From contig NW_023503608.1 of NCBI RefSeq assembly GCF_014529535.1, positions 3,534,001 to 3,598,000 of the forward strand: 64,000 nucleotides of DNA, given 5' to 3'. Below are positions 13,061-24,881 of this stretch, piece by piece (position 1 is the stretch's first letter; each line of letters begins with the position of its first letter). The position numbers were made by a program, and so were the translations under genes. The notes beneath the pieces were generated by a model. It saw nothing but the letters and a program-made list of their open reading frames with translations. It ran no database searches and was not told where the DNA came from. Source of the DNA: Bradysia coprophila (Eukaryota > Arthropoda > Insecta > Diptera > Sciaridae).

Positions 13061-13215
13061 ACAAATTTTAAAACTTTTACATTTGAAAACTATCTCCTTT
13101 GAAGTTGGATTACTTTAAATTGCGATAGATATGGTTACAGGTTAATGATAAATTAATGCGAATCTTTTACATTTAATTAAATTGTTTCAAATTAAAAAAA
13201 AAATAGAAAAAAATG

Positions 13216-13292
13216 TTACTCGATTTCGAACCTGCGCTCGTACGACAAAATAATAATTACAAACGCCATGCGCTAACCGCCTACACCAAACT
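13216..13292 (-). repeat. tRNA-like sequence 3 (copy A)
   Basis: Minus-strand reading shows an A-box-like GTGTAGGCGGTTAGCGCATG and a B-box-like AGGTTCGAAATCG about 60 nt apart, followed within about 10 nt by runs of T that would act as Pol III terminators. The anticodon arm is degenerate. The counterpart in copy B is 43485-43560. Confidence 0.6.
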
Positions 13293-13651
13293 TGCTTACG
13301 AAGATCTCTGATTTTATTCATGTCACATTAAATTAATCTGGAGAAACAATGGCCTGAACAACTTGTGCATAAACGTGTGCATGCACATGTTTTTAACACA
13401 TTAAGGTGTGCCATTCAATGCAGCAAAGTGATGTAGATGGCGCTGTAACTTCATATAATCAGTTTGATTGTAGTGATGAGTCATTGTTACGACGTAATTT
13501 TGCATGTGCGAGCAATGATCAACTTCACACTCGCACTGTACGTATTTGGGAATTCTATTGCGTCACTCAATAGATCCTTTCATTATGTACACATGTTTGA
13601 CTTGTAAGGTCATACAAATGTGTTGTATAACAATCGTCTGGACCTTGACGT

Positions 13652-13730
13652 TGTAGCTCCTATGGCCGAGTGGGTTAGAGCGTAGAGTTATCAATATACG
13701 ATTTTTTGGGGCCTGTGTTCGAAATCTGTT
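13652..13730 (+). repeat. tRNA-like sequence 4 (copy A)
   Basis: Plus-strand reading shows an A-box TGGCCGAGTGGGTTAGAGCG and a B-box-like TGTTCGAAATC, followed by a T-rich tract (T5 and then T7). It lies on the opposite strand to the two modules before it. There is no canonical cloverleaf in the anticodon region. The counterpart in copy B is 43083-43165. Confidence 0.6.
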
Positions 13731-14102
13731 CATTTTTCTTCTTTTTTTTATTTAATTAATTTAGTTATTTGTATTTAAAGTATCCGATTATTTTCATGAA
13801 ATTATAAAATCATTGCAAAATCATCAAACATCAATCGGGTAATCATCCATTGCAACTAAACCCCAAAAACCGATGATTACATGTGAGAGTAAGAAAATTA
13901 TTTGAAATGTTTGAGTTAATGTTAATAAAATGTTGTACGAAACCTAAAACTTTTTGTTTTCGTGTTCACGAACGAAAAATATCTATGGATGCAGATGAGG
14001 AGGCTGTAAATCGTACAGAAGTTGGTTTTCTTACGTAATTATGGTAAGAGAAGTTAGTGAATTAATGGAAATGTTCCTTTCTACCACAACAATCGCAACG
14101 TA

Positions 14103-14154
14103 CCCTAGTCATCGTTATCGTAGCCTAGTCATCGTTATCGTAGCCTAGTCATCG
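14103..14154. repeat. 20-bp tandem repeat
   Basis: The unit CCTAGTCATCGTTATCGTAG occurs twice in full and then in part (CCTAGTCATCG). Copy B has only a degenerate trace of it near 42580, so the array grew or shrank after the two copies separated. Confidence 0.7.
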
Positions 14155-14280
14155 AAAACTCGAACTATTGGAGACAATGCGCGTTCATGAACTGAATCGC
14201 GAAATCTAAAAATTTTCTCGCTCGCGTCCTACCACTACGCTACAATCTTTGTCTGACAGATGTACCAGTTAACCCGGTCG

Positions 14281-16315
14281 TGATTTGATATGAAATAAAT
14301 TTGAATGAGGTTGGTCTCAGCACTGCTACAGAGCTGTGGGTTGAATGAAAAATTTGGCAATTCATTTTTAAGACAGTTTTGCTACATTCAATTTCGTATG
14401 GGAGAACCCTTTCAACTTGCTAGGAGGACACTTGTAACATTTCTGACCCATGCTGTGGTTGTGTATAACTTTACCTCATCTTCGATAAAAATTTTCTTCC
14501 GATAAAGACTTTCGGAATATAGTTCTCTCCATTACACTGTTGTAAACTCTTCTCGACTTCCAAAGCATGAACACACCAGTCTTTCACACCTACATTTTCC
14601 ATATTGTGTTGAGGTCTGCTGGAATAGAGTACTTTCGTCGAAGTTAATTCCATACATTTATAAGAAGCACTTAGAGCCCTTATAGCTCACAAGAAGACAC
14701 TTATTTTGTTGCAGATACTGAACAAGCTCTGTATGTATTCCATTTGGTGGCAGGCAAGGAGAAAATGGAAATGTTGAGAAATATAAAGTTTCAATCTCTC
14801 TATCTTCCTCTATCTCTTCAATGTTTCGTTCTCGCTGAAACGAAGCGTAGTGATATTGCCAAACTAACCACTGACCCATTGAATTCGACTTTTCTTTATT
14901 TCGCTTTGCAGCCCCACTTTAAATCGAACTACCTATCATCTAACAGGGTCGAACTAGTTGCACCCGAAGTTGCGCCCGGTTCATTTAACCTTCGTCCTAT
15001 TTAGTATTAGGCTGAGACAGGAGACAAGCATATCATAAAATACCATAACAGAATATTTTCGTCCAAGTTTATCAAATGTTTTTGAACAGATAGAAGGAAA
15101 GTCTATTACATCATTAGCCTTAACATTCAGTTTTTTATAGTTAGGTTGGGCTAATCGGTTTTTTTTTCGTTGATGTAGATAACAGATGAAAGTATAACTA
15201 ATTTATTGGTATTGCGGTACGCATACACAGCCAACACCCTTTTCAACGTAAAAGAATGTTGGTTTTTGTTTCAATTTTTTTCCTAAAAGATAAGAGACAT
15301 GCCTATTTACCAAAAACAAACACAACAGCGTAATACTATGTGTAACAACCTGAGCATCATCGTTTCGAACGTTTTCAAGTGTATCTCCAAAAATAAAATT
15401 TTCTTGAAAAACAATTATCTGCCCGTCTGCGTATAAAAGCGAAATGCTAATGAAAATGCCATTCAACCAATATACACATTGCCATGTTAATGTGCTCTTC
15501 CATATAACCGTGTGTATTACGATCATTCAAGACCGAAAAACAACAATAAAATTGACGATACATCGACGACGACACGGTGATGTTATTTTATTGTATGTCA
15601 ATGATACATGCACGGCGCGGTCTTTTTTTATTATTCGTTGTTTTATCAACAAAAAATTTAATAATTTTGCTATTTCCTTCGACCTATGTTTTTAATTACC
15701 TCGAATTATAAATTGATAACACTTCAATAATATCCAATAGAGAAATAGAAATTACGAAATCGATATGTGAATGCCAAAAAGCACACACAAAAAAAATATT
15801 GAAAATGACTTGCTCGTCGGATATTATACCTTATGAACGGACTATAATTTTATTTACTTATCTTCAAGGTTGGGAAATATTGAAAAAAAAATTTCTAATT
15901 CAAGAAAATTAACATTACCCGTATACCTACACACACATACATTGCCGACATTAAGTAATAGGCAATAGAGAAACAACTTTGTTTTCTCTATTAAATGCTG
16001 TGTATAACAACACTCGAAAAAGTTTTTATTCTAATTGCCCATTGTAAGAGTCACATGCAACATAAATGAATGGAAATTTGTCCTTGTTTCGATTCTCAGT
16101 TAATACTTTTTCTCTTTATTTATTTTCTCAAAATATAAGACACATTTTGTTTGATGAAGGAAAATCTTTTCTTTTTAACAAAAATAAAATTTTTTCTCTT
16201 TTCGCTTCCGTTCCTTCTATTTAAAAAAAAATTATTTAAAAACAACCCTTAAGGCCCTTTTAAAAAAAATTACATTAATTAAGGTTGTTTGGCACGCATA
16301 TCCAAATCAACTTGC
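14281..16315. other. Intergenic and probable Clic 3' UTR region
   Basis: No coding exon is supported. The part nearest Clic (about 15.7-16.3 kb) is A/T-homopolymer rich and is probably its 3' untranslated sequence. The 14.3-15.7 kb part shows nothing I can name. Confidence 0.5.
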
Positions 16316-17328
16316 TCACTCGGCAATATCAATTGGTATAGAAGTGGTGAACGTCGGAGTTTCCAGTTCTTCATGCTTATTAATTTTCATTTGCTTCACA
16401 TCACCTTTAGCCTGTTGCAATTTGTAATGGTTGATAATGTCCTGGTCGGCCGGACACGATTGCGTAAACGCATCCAATTGGTACATGTGGTACATGTAAC
16501 GCCACAATGCCTCGAACGTATTCGGTATTTCGAAATCGGCAAAGTACTTTCCAGCCACTCGAATGTGCTGAAGTCGTGGCATCAATTCACAATCGAAACA
16601 GCAGATCGTGTCTGGAAGAAATTATAATTTTTTTTGTTGATTCAATCGACCTGTAGTTACACCTAAGCATTCATTTTATCGACGGTCAGATAACACATTC
16701 GAAACAAACTAAAAAAAAATTAAAAAATTTAAAATCAACTTGCCTCCGGTCAAGAATCTGGTTGCACGATTGGCCAAATGATCGTTGATCTTCTTCAAAT
16801 GTCCGAGCAACGAATTGTTTTTGTTCTCTTCCTTCTTGAGCAGCATCAGCTTCAATTTCGAATAAACATTCTCGATCAACGTAGCCACATCCTTGTCCTG
16901 CACAAACAGATTGTATCCGCCGGGAATATTTTTCATGATGTGACGTTCGATTTTATCATTTTCCAATATTGCCAATCCCGAATCGATCAGAATTGGTGGA
17001 TGAGTTGCCTCGAAATTGGTGCGAAAGTCTGGTGGCGGTTTTTGCATATCCTAAACGTAGAAATCGATGCCAGACATTAGATCATAGGCGTTTTTACATT
17101 GGTCGGGAATTAGAAAGTCAATGGAATTAAAATTGCGATATTAACCACTGTAGTCACTTTCAGACTAATTGTTTTAAGTTCGGCCAACAAGTACAAATCC
17201 ATGAAATACTCCTGACAGAATAGACAGGCACCTTTACGACGGCCGTCTATTGTGGACGCTTTGATAATCAATTCAATTTCGGGAACATCACTGGCTCCGT
17301 TCGATGATCCAGCTGTTTCGTCGGACAT
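16316..17328 (-). CDS. Clic: Chloride intracellular channel protein (CLIC family)
   Basis: Three exons on the minus strand: 17328-17146, 17050-16744, 16611-16316, encoding 261 aa, the usual length for insect CLIC. CLICs are glutathione-transferase-fold proteins that exist as soluble oxidoreductases and can insert into membranes. The N-terminal thioredoxin-like part has the block EIELIIKASTIDGRRKGACL with the redox site C35-L-F-C38 followed by QEYFMDLYLLAEL. The all-helical C-terminal part includes GGYNLFVQDKDVATLIENVY and CPADQDIINHYKLQQ. It is almost identical to the Drosophila protein over these blocks. Intron 2 needs a GC donor (G|GCAAGT) to give the conserved GDTICCFDCE junction. The gene is transcribed divergently from KXD1, about 0.9 kb away. 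The coding strand has no oddities. Confidence 0.97.
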
Positions 17329-17833
17329 TTTACACTACACTTATTTTCAATCTGGGACTGAATATGATTTAGGAACACTAGAAATCGCGGTTCAAGGCCG
17401 TATGTATATTTGCGGAGATATGATCACGTTAGATTTCTGTAATTTCTGTATTAGTTTCGATGACTTCATTCACCACTGTGCAAATAGAAGGTGTTTCTGC
17501 GTAGAGTGGTGAATGTTGGTGAATATGCTTTTGTAGCGCCGCCAACCGATTTTTACAATTTAACCCATTCAGGTTGTCAAAGAGGTCTGCATAATATGTT
17601 GCATTTGTCGACGTTATTGACTCCGGCAAAGAGACAATTATAATTTTGATGCGGTTCAACCAACAAGGACAATATGAATCACTCAACATTTTTGATCGTT
17701 CTTGTAAATAGCTTATTTTTAAAGCTAAACTAGTTCGTAGAAACTCAAATTTCTAAAATTTAAAACCATTTTCGATGGAAACTTGGCTCAATAATGCGAT
17801 TTAATTGTCGCCGTAATTCCGTAGGTTGTGAAT

Positions 17834-17965
17834 GAACAGGTTAAGGCACTTCTGAGTCAATCACGATGGATTTTGAAATCAAATTTTCTAGTGGCGCCTC
17901 CACTAACTTCTCTAATAGAAGTAATACGGATCCTCCTTCGTTGGTGACTGAACCTGTTGAAATTT
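17834..17965. repeat. Probable remnant of the 'GGTTAAG' inverted-repeat family
   Basis: GAACAGGTTAAGGCACTTCTGAGTCAATCACGATGG closely resembles, in its two halves, the left terminal repeat at 21666-21720, and a weak inverted match (TGACTGAACCTGTT) occurs at about 17945-17958. It sits in the Clic-KXD1 divergent promoter region. Degenerate, so the limits are uncertain. Confidence 0.45.
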
Positions 17966-18265
17966 ATTTTTCGATTCCCTTGTCCATTCACTGACCCAAA
18001 ATTCAAATTCCGGAGAGCTCTTAAATGGCATGAATACCACGACAATTCAGACTCTTTTACCCGTTCACCTCTAAAGTGTTAACGAAATGATAATAGAATA
18101 CGCTACAGGTGACATGGGTGATGACTGTGTGTGTTGTGTGTGTTGAACATCCAAAGCTATTGTACCAGAATGTATATTGTGACAACTCAAATTTAAAACA
18201 AAAAAATATTTTTGTGTGTCAGTAGATCGATTTCTCAAATTTATTTTCAAAATATTCCAAACAAA

Positions 18266-19020
18266 ATGAATTCGGAAACGATGAACACTTCCATGCAATC
18301 GCGACGATTGAATCATCACGGAACACCCGAAAGTGAATTCAGTAATTTCGAATGCTTTCAAAACTACACAGCTCCCGAAGTATTCGTACAAGGATTAGCA
18401 GGAATTGTGAACCAAGGTGACGTAGAAATTATGATCCGAGCACAAAAACAAATGTAAGTCATGTCAGAGTTGTTTCATGGACATTGGACAGACACTCTAA
18501 AGAGTATTCTTGCACGCACAGGTTACAGCGATTCGAAAAGACTAACGAAATGCTCCTCAATGTGAACTCACTTAGTACAAGTCGACTGAAAGTAGCTACC
18601 GATGAATTCAAGAAGCATACGAAGCTGTTGGCCGAAATGAAGAAGGATTTGGATTACATTTTCAAGAAGATTCGAATCATCAAATCGAAGGTCAGTGCAC
18701 AGTATCCGGAAGCGTTTGCTGAAGCAAATTTTTCGAATAAAACGTTTGCGGAGGAAGCTGAAGAAGACGAAGAAATGAATCAAGCGACAAAGGAAAAACC
18801 AACACAATCCAATCAAAGTGCTGGAGTGTCAGTAAAAGGTAGCAAACCACAGAAAACACCTAGCGACAAAAAGGTTAGCAAAGAAGTGGGCTATGTGAAA
18901 ATGGAGCATAGTCCCGATCCAGAAGCAGGACGGTCCGGTGAAGAGACTGAGAAGCGTCAATCGATTATTTCAAACAAAAGTACGTCAACAGATTCGTCGG
19001 ATACATCTGATACGGGCTAA
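18266..19020 (+). CDS. KXD1: KxDL motif-containing protein 1 (BORC subunit)
   Basis: Two exons: 18266-18453 and 18522-19020, encoding 228 aa. KXD1 is a subunit of the BLOC-1-related complex (BORC), which recruits Arl8 to lysosomes and sets lysosome position on microtubules. The family core lies at about residues 42-120: VNQGDVEIMIRAQKQM, LQRFEKTNEMLLNVNSLS, then the KxDL motif in AEMKKDLDYIFKKIRIIKSK and AQYPEAF. After residue about 125 the protein is acidic, then Ser/Thr/Lys-rich and disordered, as in other KXD1 tails but longer. The start is the first in-frame ATG (context ACAAAATGAA). The intron is 68 bp. A repeat remnant lies in the shared upstream region with Clic. Confidence 0.93.
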
Positions 19021-19342
19021 TGTGCTAGATGAATGAGAATCAGAAAATTAATTTATTTGAACGGCTGAAGTGAGAGTGAAAGTGCGTGGGAATTTGCGAG
19101 TATGTTCTAACCAAATTTAAATCTGAATTACATTGATGAGAGTTAAAATGAAAGCCGTGCTTACCTTTTATTTATTCAGATTCAGCTGTCCAGTGTGAGG
19201 CTGTTTAATAGACAAAAGGTTGATTTAAGTTACATTTTTGGTTTATCACTTTCTCAGTACAATCGTCTTTAAGTCTATCATTTCGTGATGCATATCTCTT
19301 CAAACTAAAACCCCAAGCATGAACGCTTTCTCTGTACGACTC

Positions 19343-20471
19343 TCACAATCCGTGCATCTTTTCTCGTGCCTTCCGATTTTCTTCGATCTGCTGTTTCACT
19401 TTGGCTTCATAAATTGGCTTGTTGAGTAGAAAGTCAGAGGCAGCATCCGCCCGCAATGGATCGTATGGGTTCGGCGACGTTAACAGCAATTGTACGCTCA
19501 GCACTATTGACTCCACGGTCATCGTTGGGTTGTACGCTCCTTCCGGTGGCATTGTGAGAATATTTAAACAAATTTTACCATCTGCAATGAAGACACACAA
19601 AAATCGATGTGGCGTGATCAATAAGACACAAAGTCGCTTAGCCCGAAAGCAAAGTCTGCCCGAATGTTTTCGTACATCAGAGTCTAGGGCGATAACGATT
19701 TGAATATGGAAGTAAAGCGATGGTTTAGGAAGGATAGATTAATGGAAACCGTAGACCAGTGTAAGGAAAGATGGTGAGATGGAAACAGACTGGCCTGGAC
19801 TGCCGATGTTGGGCTTCCGGGAAACATTGAGTAGGAAGGGAATTTAAATATTAAATCGCTTCATCCTCACCATCTGTCTTTTGACAATGGAATGTGAGAT
19901 GGTCGAACGGAATTGTTATAAACCTGCTAAGTAATGCTACCACATTTTCCAACATTTTTTCTTAAAAGTTACATGTACTGGTGTGGTTGTAAAATGGCAG
20001 TTGCATTATTTACCATCCTAACCAACGACGACGTTTTGTTCTCGGATAAATGTGAATGTTTCTCAAAGATTACTAATTCTAGATAAACAGACTGAAATTG
20101 ACTCTATTCCTCGGTCATAAACTGATTAAGACAAAATCTGAATAAATTTTACCTTTATCAATGTTCGGATGATAAATCTTCGTCAGTAGTTGAATTCGTG
20201 GCGGGGAAAACGGATACCGATCATCGAACCGGACATTCAAGTCAAATGTTTCACTGTGAAACAGCGTATCTTTCGGTCCAGAAAACGTAATCGTTAGAGT
20301 ATCGTCTTTGAGTTCGGTGCTTAATCCTGAAGATATAAAAATACGTTTCTTGAATCAAAATTCTGACCATAGCCATTAGGTTTCAACGTTTTCACCGTGC
20401 TGTTTCGTTCCATTATTGATTTGTTTCACCTCTTTGGCAATTCTTGCCGCTTTAATTTGTTGTGAGGACAT
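19343..20471 (-). CDS. E2 ubiquitin-conjugating enzyme, UBE2T-like
   Basis: Three exons on the minus strand: 20471-20396, 20326-20153, 19581-19343, encoding 162 aa, a bare UBC fold. E2 enzymes take ubiquitin from E1 on a cysteine and pass it on with an E3. The sequence shows the YPFSPPRIQLL block (63-73), the HPN motif (78-80) and the active-site Cys88 in DGKICLNIL, followed by a PPEGAYNPTMTVESIVLSVQ helix and SPNPYDPLRADAA. The PPxGAY...P insertion after the catalytic Cys and the SxPNPxDPLxAD block resemble UBE2T, the Fanconi-pathway E2, but vertebrate UBE2T has a longer tail, so the family assignment is only probable. It is transcribed divergently from bicaudal; the first intron is 69 bp and the second 571 bp. 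Confidence 0.85.
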
Positions 20472-21665
20472 TATGCGGACTACAGGAAATTGACTGCTTA
20501 CGCTATAACTTAATGTGATCAAAATTCCACACTGTCGACGTAGTTTCTTAGGTATTTCTCCAAATGTGACACAGTAAAAATAGAAAAACTTAATTCCCAA
20601 TCTTCCTCTGACGATTCTATTTGGTACATCAACACAATTATCAAGCACTCAGTCTGCCTGACTTGGACTTCACTGTCTTCCAACGACCAAAATGTATTTG
20701 CTAGTGGAACGTTGGTGCTTGATTCAAACCAAACAACAATTTGACAATTTAATCAATTTATGACAGTTTAAGTGGTGTGAAGTTGGTTGGCGATTGTTGT
20801 GGTGAGATAAGAAACTATACGACGGAAAGGTGTAGCGCTAATTGTTTTCTTTTAAAATTACGCTCGATTGTATGTTCAGCAATGGTAAGTCCTTTACTTT
20901 CTGATGGTTACTGGAATCTTCCTTCAAAATAAAAATGACCTTTAGCAACTAGACTCAAAAATGATTGCTCAGGCACGCTCGATAAACCAAATCAAAGTCA
21001 GAGGAAGCTAATTTCCTCAAGATCATACTCAGCCTCATGATACTCACTTTTGAGTCGTTTTCCATCAATGTCAAGATTATGAAAAAAATTAATTACAGAG
21101 CCACATTTTGAACATCAATTTCTTCTCCTTCTGGACTTCAATTCTGGACATTTATCGATAGCTCTGAATTGAACCTTTCGTCCACCGTATCGAGTAATAG
21201 GGGATGGAATTTGTTTATGTATTGTCCGTTGACAAGTGGATCGCCACCGGTTTTGAGGGGGTTTTGATTTTTGTTTTTTACATGTTGCCACACATTGTTG
21301 ACAAATTCAAGATTTTTTATTTACGAAGGTTACGCTGATTGCTTAGTGAAAAAGGACTTCACCTAGCACAAATTAAACGACCTTAGACATATTTGACATT
21401 GCAATGTAAGCAACATAGCGAAAATTAATTTCAAAACCCCCCGAAACCCCGTGCTTCCACCAACATAAAAAACACGAACCGAACGAGCCAATCTCAATTT
21501 ATTAATAGATGAACAAACATTTAGTGTGCTGATCCTTTTTAGGACGAATCGATCGTTACTAATTTCTCCAATATTCTCCGAAACGATCTTCTAAGTTGAG
21601 TTGAGAAGCGACCAAGTAAATTGTTATAGTTTTTTGATGTAATTCTTGGTCTTTACCGACAGCAG
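20472..21665. other. Shared upstream region between the E2 gene and bicaudal
   Basis: No coding exon or RNA gene was recognised. This 1.2 kb holds the E2 promoter side and leads into the terminal-inverted-repeat element at 21.7 kb. Confidence 0.5.
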
Positions 21666-22517
21666 GGTTCTGAAAGAACCAGGTTAAGACACCTCTGAGT
21701 TGATCACGAAGGCGGTGACAAATTGTATTGTTTTGTTACATGAAATGGAGAAACCTCGTTTTGCGTTCAGCAAATTGTATTGTTTTGTTACATGAAATGG
21801 AGAAACCTCGTTTTGCGTTCAGCAAATTGTATTGTTTTGTTACATGAAATGGAGAAACCTCGTTTTGCGTTCAGCAAATTGTATTGTTTTGTTACATGAA
21901 ATGGAGAAATCTCGTTTTGCGTTCAGCAAATTGTATTGTTTTGTTACATGAAATGGAGAAACCTCGTTTTGCGTTCAGCAAATTGTATTGTTTTGTTACA
22001 TGAAATGGAGAAACCTCGTTTTGCGTTCAGCAAATTGTATTGTTTTGTTACATGAAATGGAGAAATCTCGTTTTGCGTTCAGCAAATTGTATTGTTTTGT
22101 TACATGAAATGGAGAAACCTCGTTTTGCGTTCAGCAAATTGTATTGTTTTGTTACATGAAATAATCGGTTCAGTTCGAATCACTTTATTTATTTTGCATT
22201 TTAATTTCGGCTAATTGTGTTCGTCGTAGAAATCTGTGTCAATACTGATTTTGCCTTGTCCTATGAACCTGTTAATACAGTATTTGAAGCACGTATTTTT
22301 GTAACAGGCGAAAATTTTACCACTGTGAACAGTGGAAACACAAATTGAGTTCGACGGCTACAAAGTTTATATGAAAAAGGGAAAGTAACAAAAACAAAAT
22401 TCCGAATTTTCCTAAAAAACATTTGATTTCACACACAATTTATCGATTTATCGACTACGTTTATCGATTTCGGTGTCACCCGCCTTCGTGGGTGTCTTAA
22501 CCTGTTCTTTCAGAACC
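21666..22517. mobile_element. Non-autonomous terminal-inverted-repeat element, about 850 bp
   Basis: The left end has GGTTCTGAAAGAACC, AGGTTAAGACACC and CACGAAGGCGGTGACA. The right end has the inverse: TGTCACCCGCCTTCGTGGGT, GTCTTAACCTGTTCTTTCAG, AACC. The arms are about 45-55 bp. The interior is a 52-bp tandem array plus about 300 bp of AT-rich sequence with repeated ATCGATTTAT. No transposase frame is present. Related single ends occur near 17.84 kb and 32.51 kb, so this is a family. Target-site duplication not resolved. Confidence 0.75.
21719..22163. repeat. 52-bp tandem (minisatellite) array, 8.5 copies
   Basis: The unit starts CAAATTGTATTGTTTTGTTA and continues CATGAAATGGAGAAACCTCGTTTTGCGTTCAG. 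Copies begin at 21719, 21771, 21823, 21875, 21927, 21979, 22031, 22083 and 22135 (partial). They are almost identical; the only variation I see is C/T in AAACCTCG/AAATCTCG, in two copies (spaced three units apart). Confidence 0.97.
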
Positions 22518-22769
22518 TTGACTGAAAGAACCTAGGTAGAAAAACTGTTCACTTTGACAATTATGTAAAATGTGTTCGCTATCGCATCCTAAAAAAATAC
22601 GCTGCACGCACTAGCCACAACCAACTTCATACAGTTTTGAACTGTCACATTACCCACGTTACGTCATTGTTAAGATTTGGATGTTCCCATTTTCACCGCA
22701 TTCGCAAACACGTGCCCGTTGTTCGTTTTAAACAAATTCAAAGTGTAATTTTCTAAAGCGCAATCAACA

Positions 22770-24881
22770 ATGAATGCAGAAAAATTAAAGAAACTTCAAG
22801 CTCAAGCAGCCCAAGTTCGAATTGGCGGCAAAGGCACACCAAGGAGAAAGAAGAAGGTAGCTAAATCCAGTGAAGAAAATTTGCGGTCTAAAAATAGGTT
22901 TACTTGTTCATTTAGGTTGTTCATCAAACCCCCGGAACAGATGACAAAAAACTTCAATCCGTGCTGAAGAAAATCGCCGTCAATCCGATCCCAGGTAATT
23001 ACTTTGTTTGACAATTCAGTAAAATAACTCATACAGGCAATTTATTTCACTTTAAACGTCTGTTAACTTCAGTAGTATTAAATTTCAAAAACGAAGGTTA
23101 GGTTTATGTTCGTGGACCGGGTGTTGGGTGAACAAATTACCAAATTTCGTCAAAGTCTTGTGATTTTGTCACGATGAAACAAGTTTAATGTCTTTTTCGA
23201 CAATTTTAACACATAATTTACATAAATCGATTCCATTTTTCGTAAAATATTATTTCCCGACTAGATCCAAAATAATCGGAATGAAGTCACTGAGCTGCAC
23301 TTTATATGACAATTTGTTGCATCGATGATCGGTTGTACAAATGGTTGTAGTTTGTATGAGTGGACATTACTTACTGTTAAGTTTGTTTCGACTACTGATG
23401 AATTCGAAAATATCGATGTTGGAATGCAAATTAATTTCTTATCGCGTCAATAAACTAGAATTAATTAAAAAGCACGGTACGTTTACATGGGCCAAACAAC
23501 ACACTAAGTTTCGATAGTCTATGGATCTTTCTCGAACAAAAAATATTTTTCTTTTGTTTGTAAATTGCGCGCATTCATTAAATAGCTGACTAGGTGTCTG
23601 CAAATAGGTCAAAAGTGCAACAGGAAGCAAGCTCAATGTAAGACAAAAATAAAACCGACAATTTCCTTGAAACATTAATGACATCGAGACTGGAAAGTGC
23701 TACGAGGTCGATACTATTATTTACATGGTTGAACCGTCAAACTTTAATTCTTGGAATAAATTGGACAATTTGGATAATGGTTACTCCCTCAAAGCAATGT
23801 GCTTTGTTGTGTACAGATAATTGATTGACCTTCTCTTTACAAAACAATTTCACTTGATCAGTTTTCCACTGATGATACTTTACTCATCTAACGTATCTCT
23901 TATGATTCGTCGACTATCTTACCACAACGCAAGATCTGAATAAATTTACAAAATTGTCGTACGTTCCCACTTACTATTGACAAGTGCACAATAACGTACT
24001 GATGACCTTTGACCATCGATTGATTTCACTGAGTTTAAGTATTAATTATCGTTGCACAATGCTTCAAAGTGATACAAAGTGAGGTATGGGCGTAACAAAA
24101 AGACTGTGATGGACATCACTTTTTGTTTACAATTAATCTCAAAGTCCCGTTGTATCTGTAGATTATTATAAAGAATGACAAGCGAACCACCGTCTACCGA
24201 TTAGATAAACCTTGACATTTACATCATTTTACTTACATATATGAGTGATGTTGATGGCGGCGATTTACAGAACAAAAAATTATTTCGATGCGACTGAGTG
24301 GCTGATATTTCGTTGCTTAATATCGAAAATCCCACATTTCGGTTGCTCTTACATTATCGCACTCCAATTTCACCTTTGTCGACAATCTCCAAATTAAGTT
24401 CGATTAATACCTTCACTCGAAATGTTTTACACAAATGGCAACAGCCAAACGTTCATGTCACTTTAATTTGGAATTTTCTTTTCTCTTTCAAGGAATTGAG
24501 GAGGTTAACATGATCAAAAATGATGGATCGGTCATACACTTCAACAATCCAAAGGCACAAGCATCTCTAGCGGCTAATACTTTCGCCATCACAGGTCATG
24601 GTGAAACGAAACAGGTGAGAATTCCCGAAATACATCATCCAATGTCATGGGCATAACGTATTCACTCTTCCATTTAGATATCGGAGATGTTGCCGAATAT
24701 TTTGACTCAGCTTGGACCGGAAGGCTTGACGCACTTAAAACGTTTAGCCAGTGATGTTGTCGCAAGCAGCAAACTGTCGGCCGATGATGATGTTCCTGAT
24801 CTAGTTGAAAATTTCGAAGAGGCCGCGAACAAGGATATTGAAAATATTACTAAGAAAACCGAAGAGGTGGCGGTCGACTAA
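22770..24881 (+). CDS. bic: Nascent polypeptide-associated complex subunit beta / BTF3 (bicaudal)
   Basis: Four exons: 22770-22856, 22916-22994, 24493-24614, 24678-24881, encoding 163 aa, the normal length. NAC-beta pairs with NAC-alpha at the ribosome exit tunnel and shields nascent chains from wrong targeting; in Drosophila the gene is bicaudal. The N-terminal basic ribosome-binding helix is [20 protein letters not shown] followed by KK. The NAC-A/B domain spans about residues 50-115 ([34 protein letters not shown]-type block), and the tail is acidic. Intron 2 is long (1498 bp) and the other two are 59-63 bp. All junctions are GT-AG and in frame. It is the neighbour of the divergent E2 gene. 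Confidence 0.97.

Larger units (their letters stand above)
10863..14280 (+). repeat. Unclassified long repeat, copy A (about 3.4 kb)
   Basis: This segment is matched along its length, in reverse orientation, by 42446-47640 (copy B). Similarity begins abruptly at CATGGGTC (10863) and ends at CCGGTC (about 14279). Shared landmarks in matching order include the ACACTTCACGAAGACACC block, the CTATCAATTGATATTGAATA region, the CGACAATTTCCCCAGCGCTC block, GATGCAGATGAGGAGG, and GCGTAGTGGTAGGACGCGAG read on the opposite strand. I recognise no transposase, reverse transcriptase or other protein and no terminal inverted repeats. An internal direct repeat containing CGGCATTATTGTTCAAT occurs at about 11165-11315. 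Copy A carries three tRNA-like modules (listed separately). It could be an unclassified transposable element or a segmental duplication. Confidence 0.85.

Noticed and set aside
17429-17689. 86-aa reading frame (minus strand) just upstream of Clic
   Set aside because: No recognisable domain, no splice signals linking it to Clic, and the Clic start codon and N-terminus are already complete.
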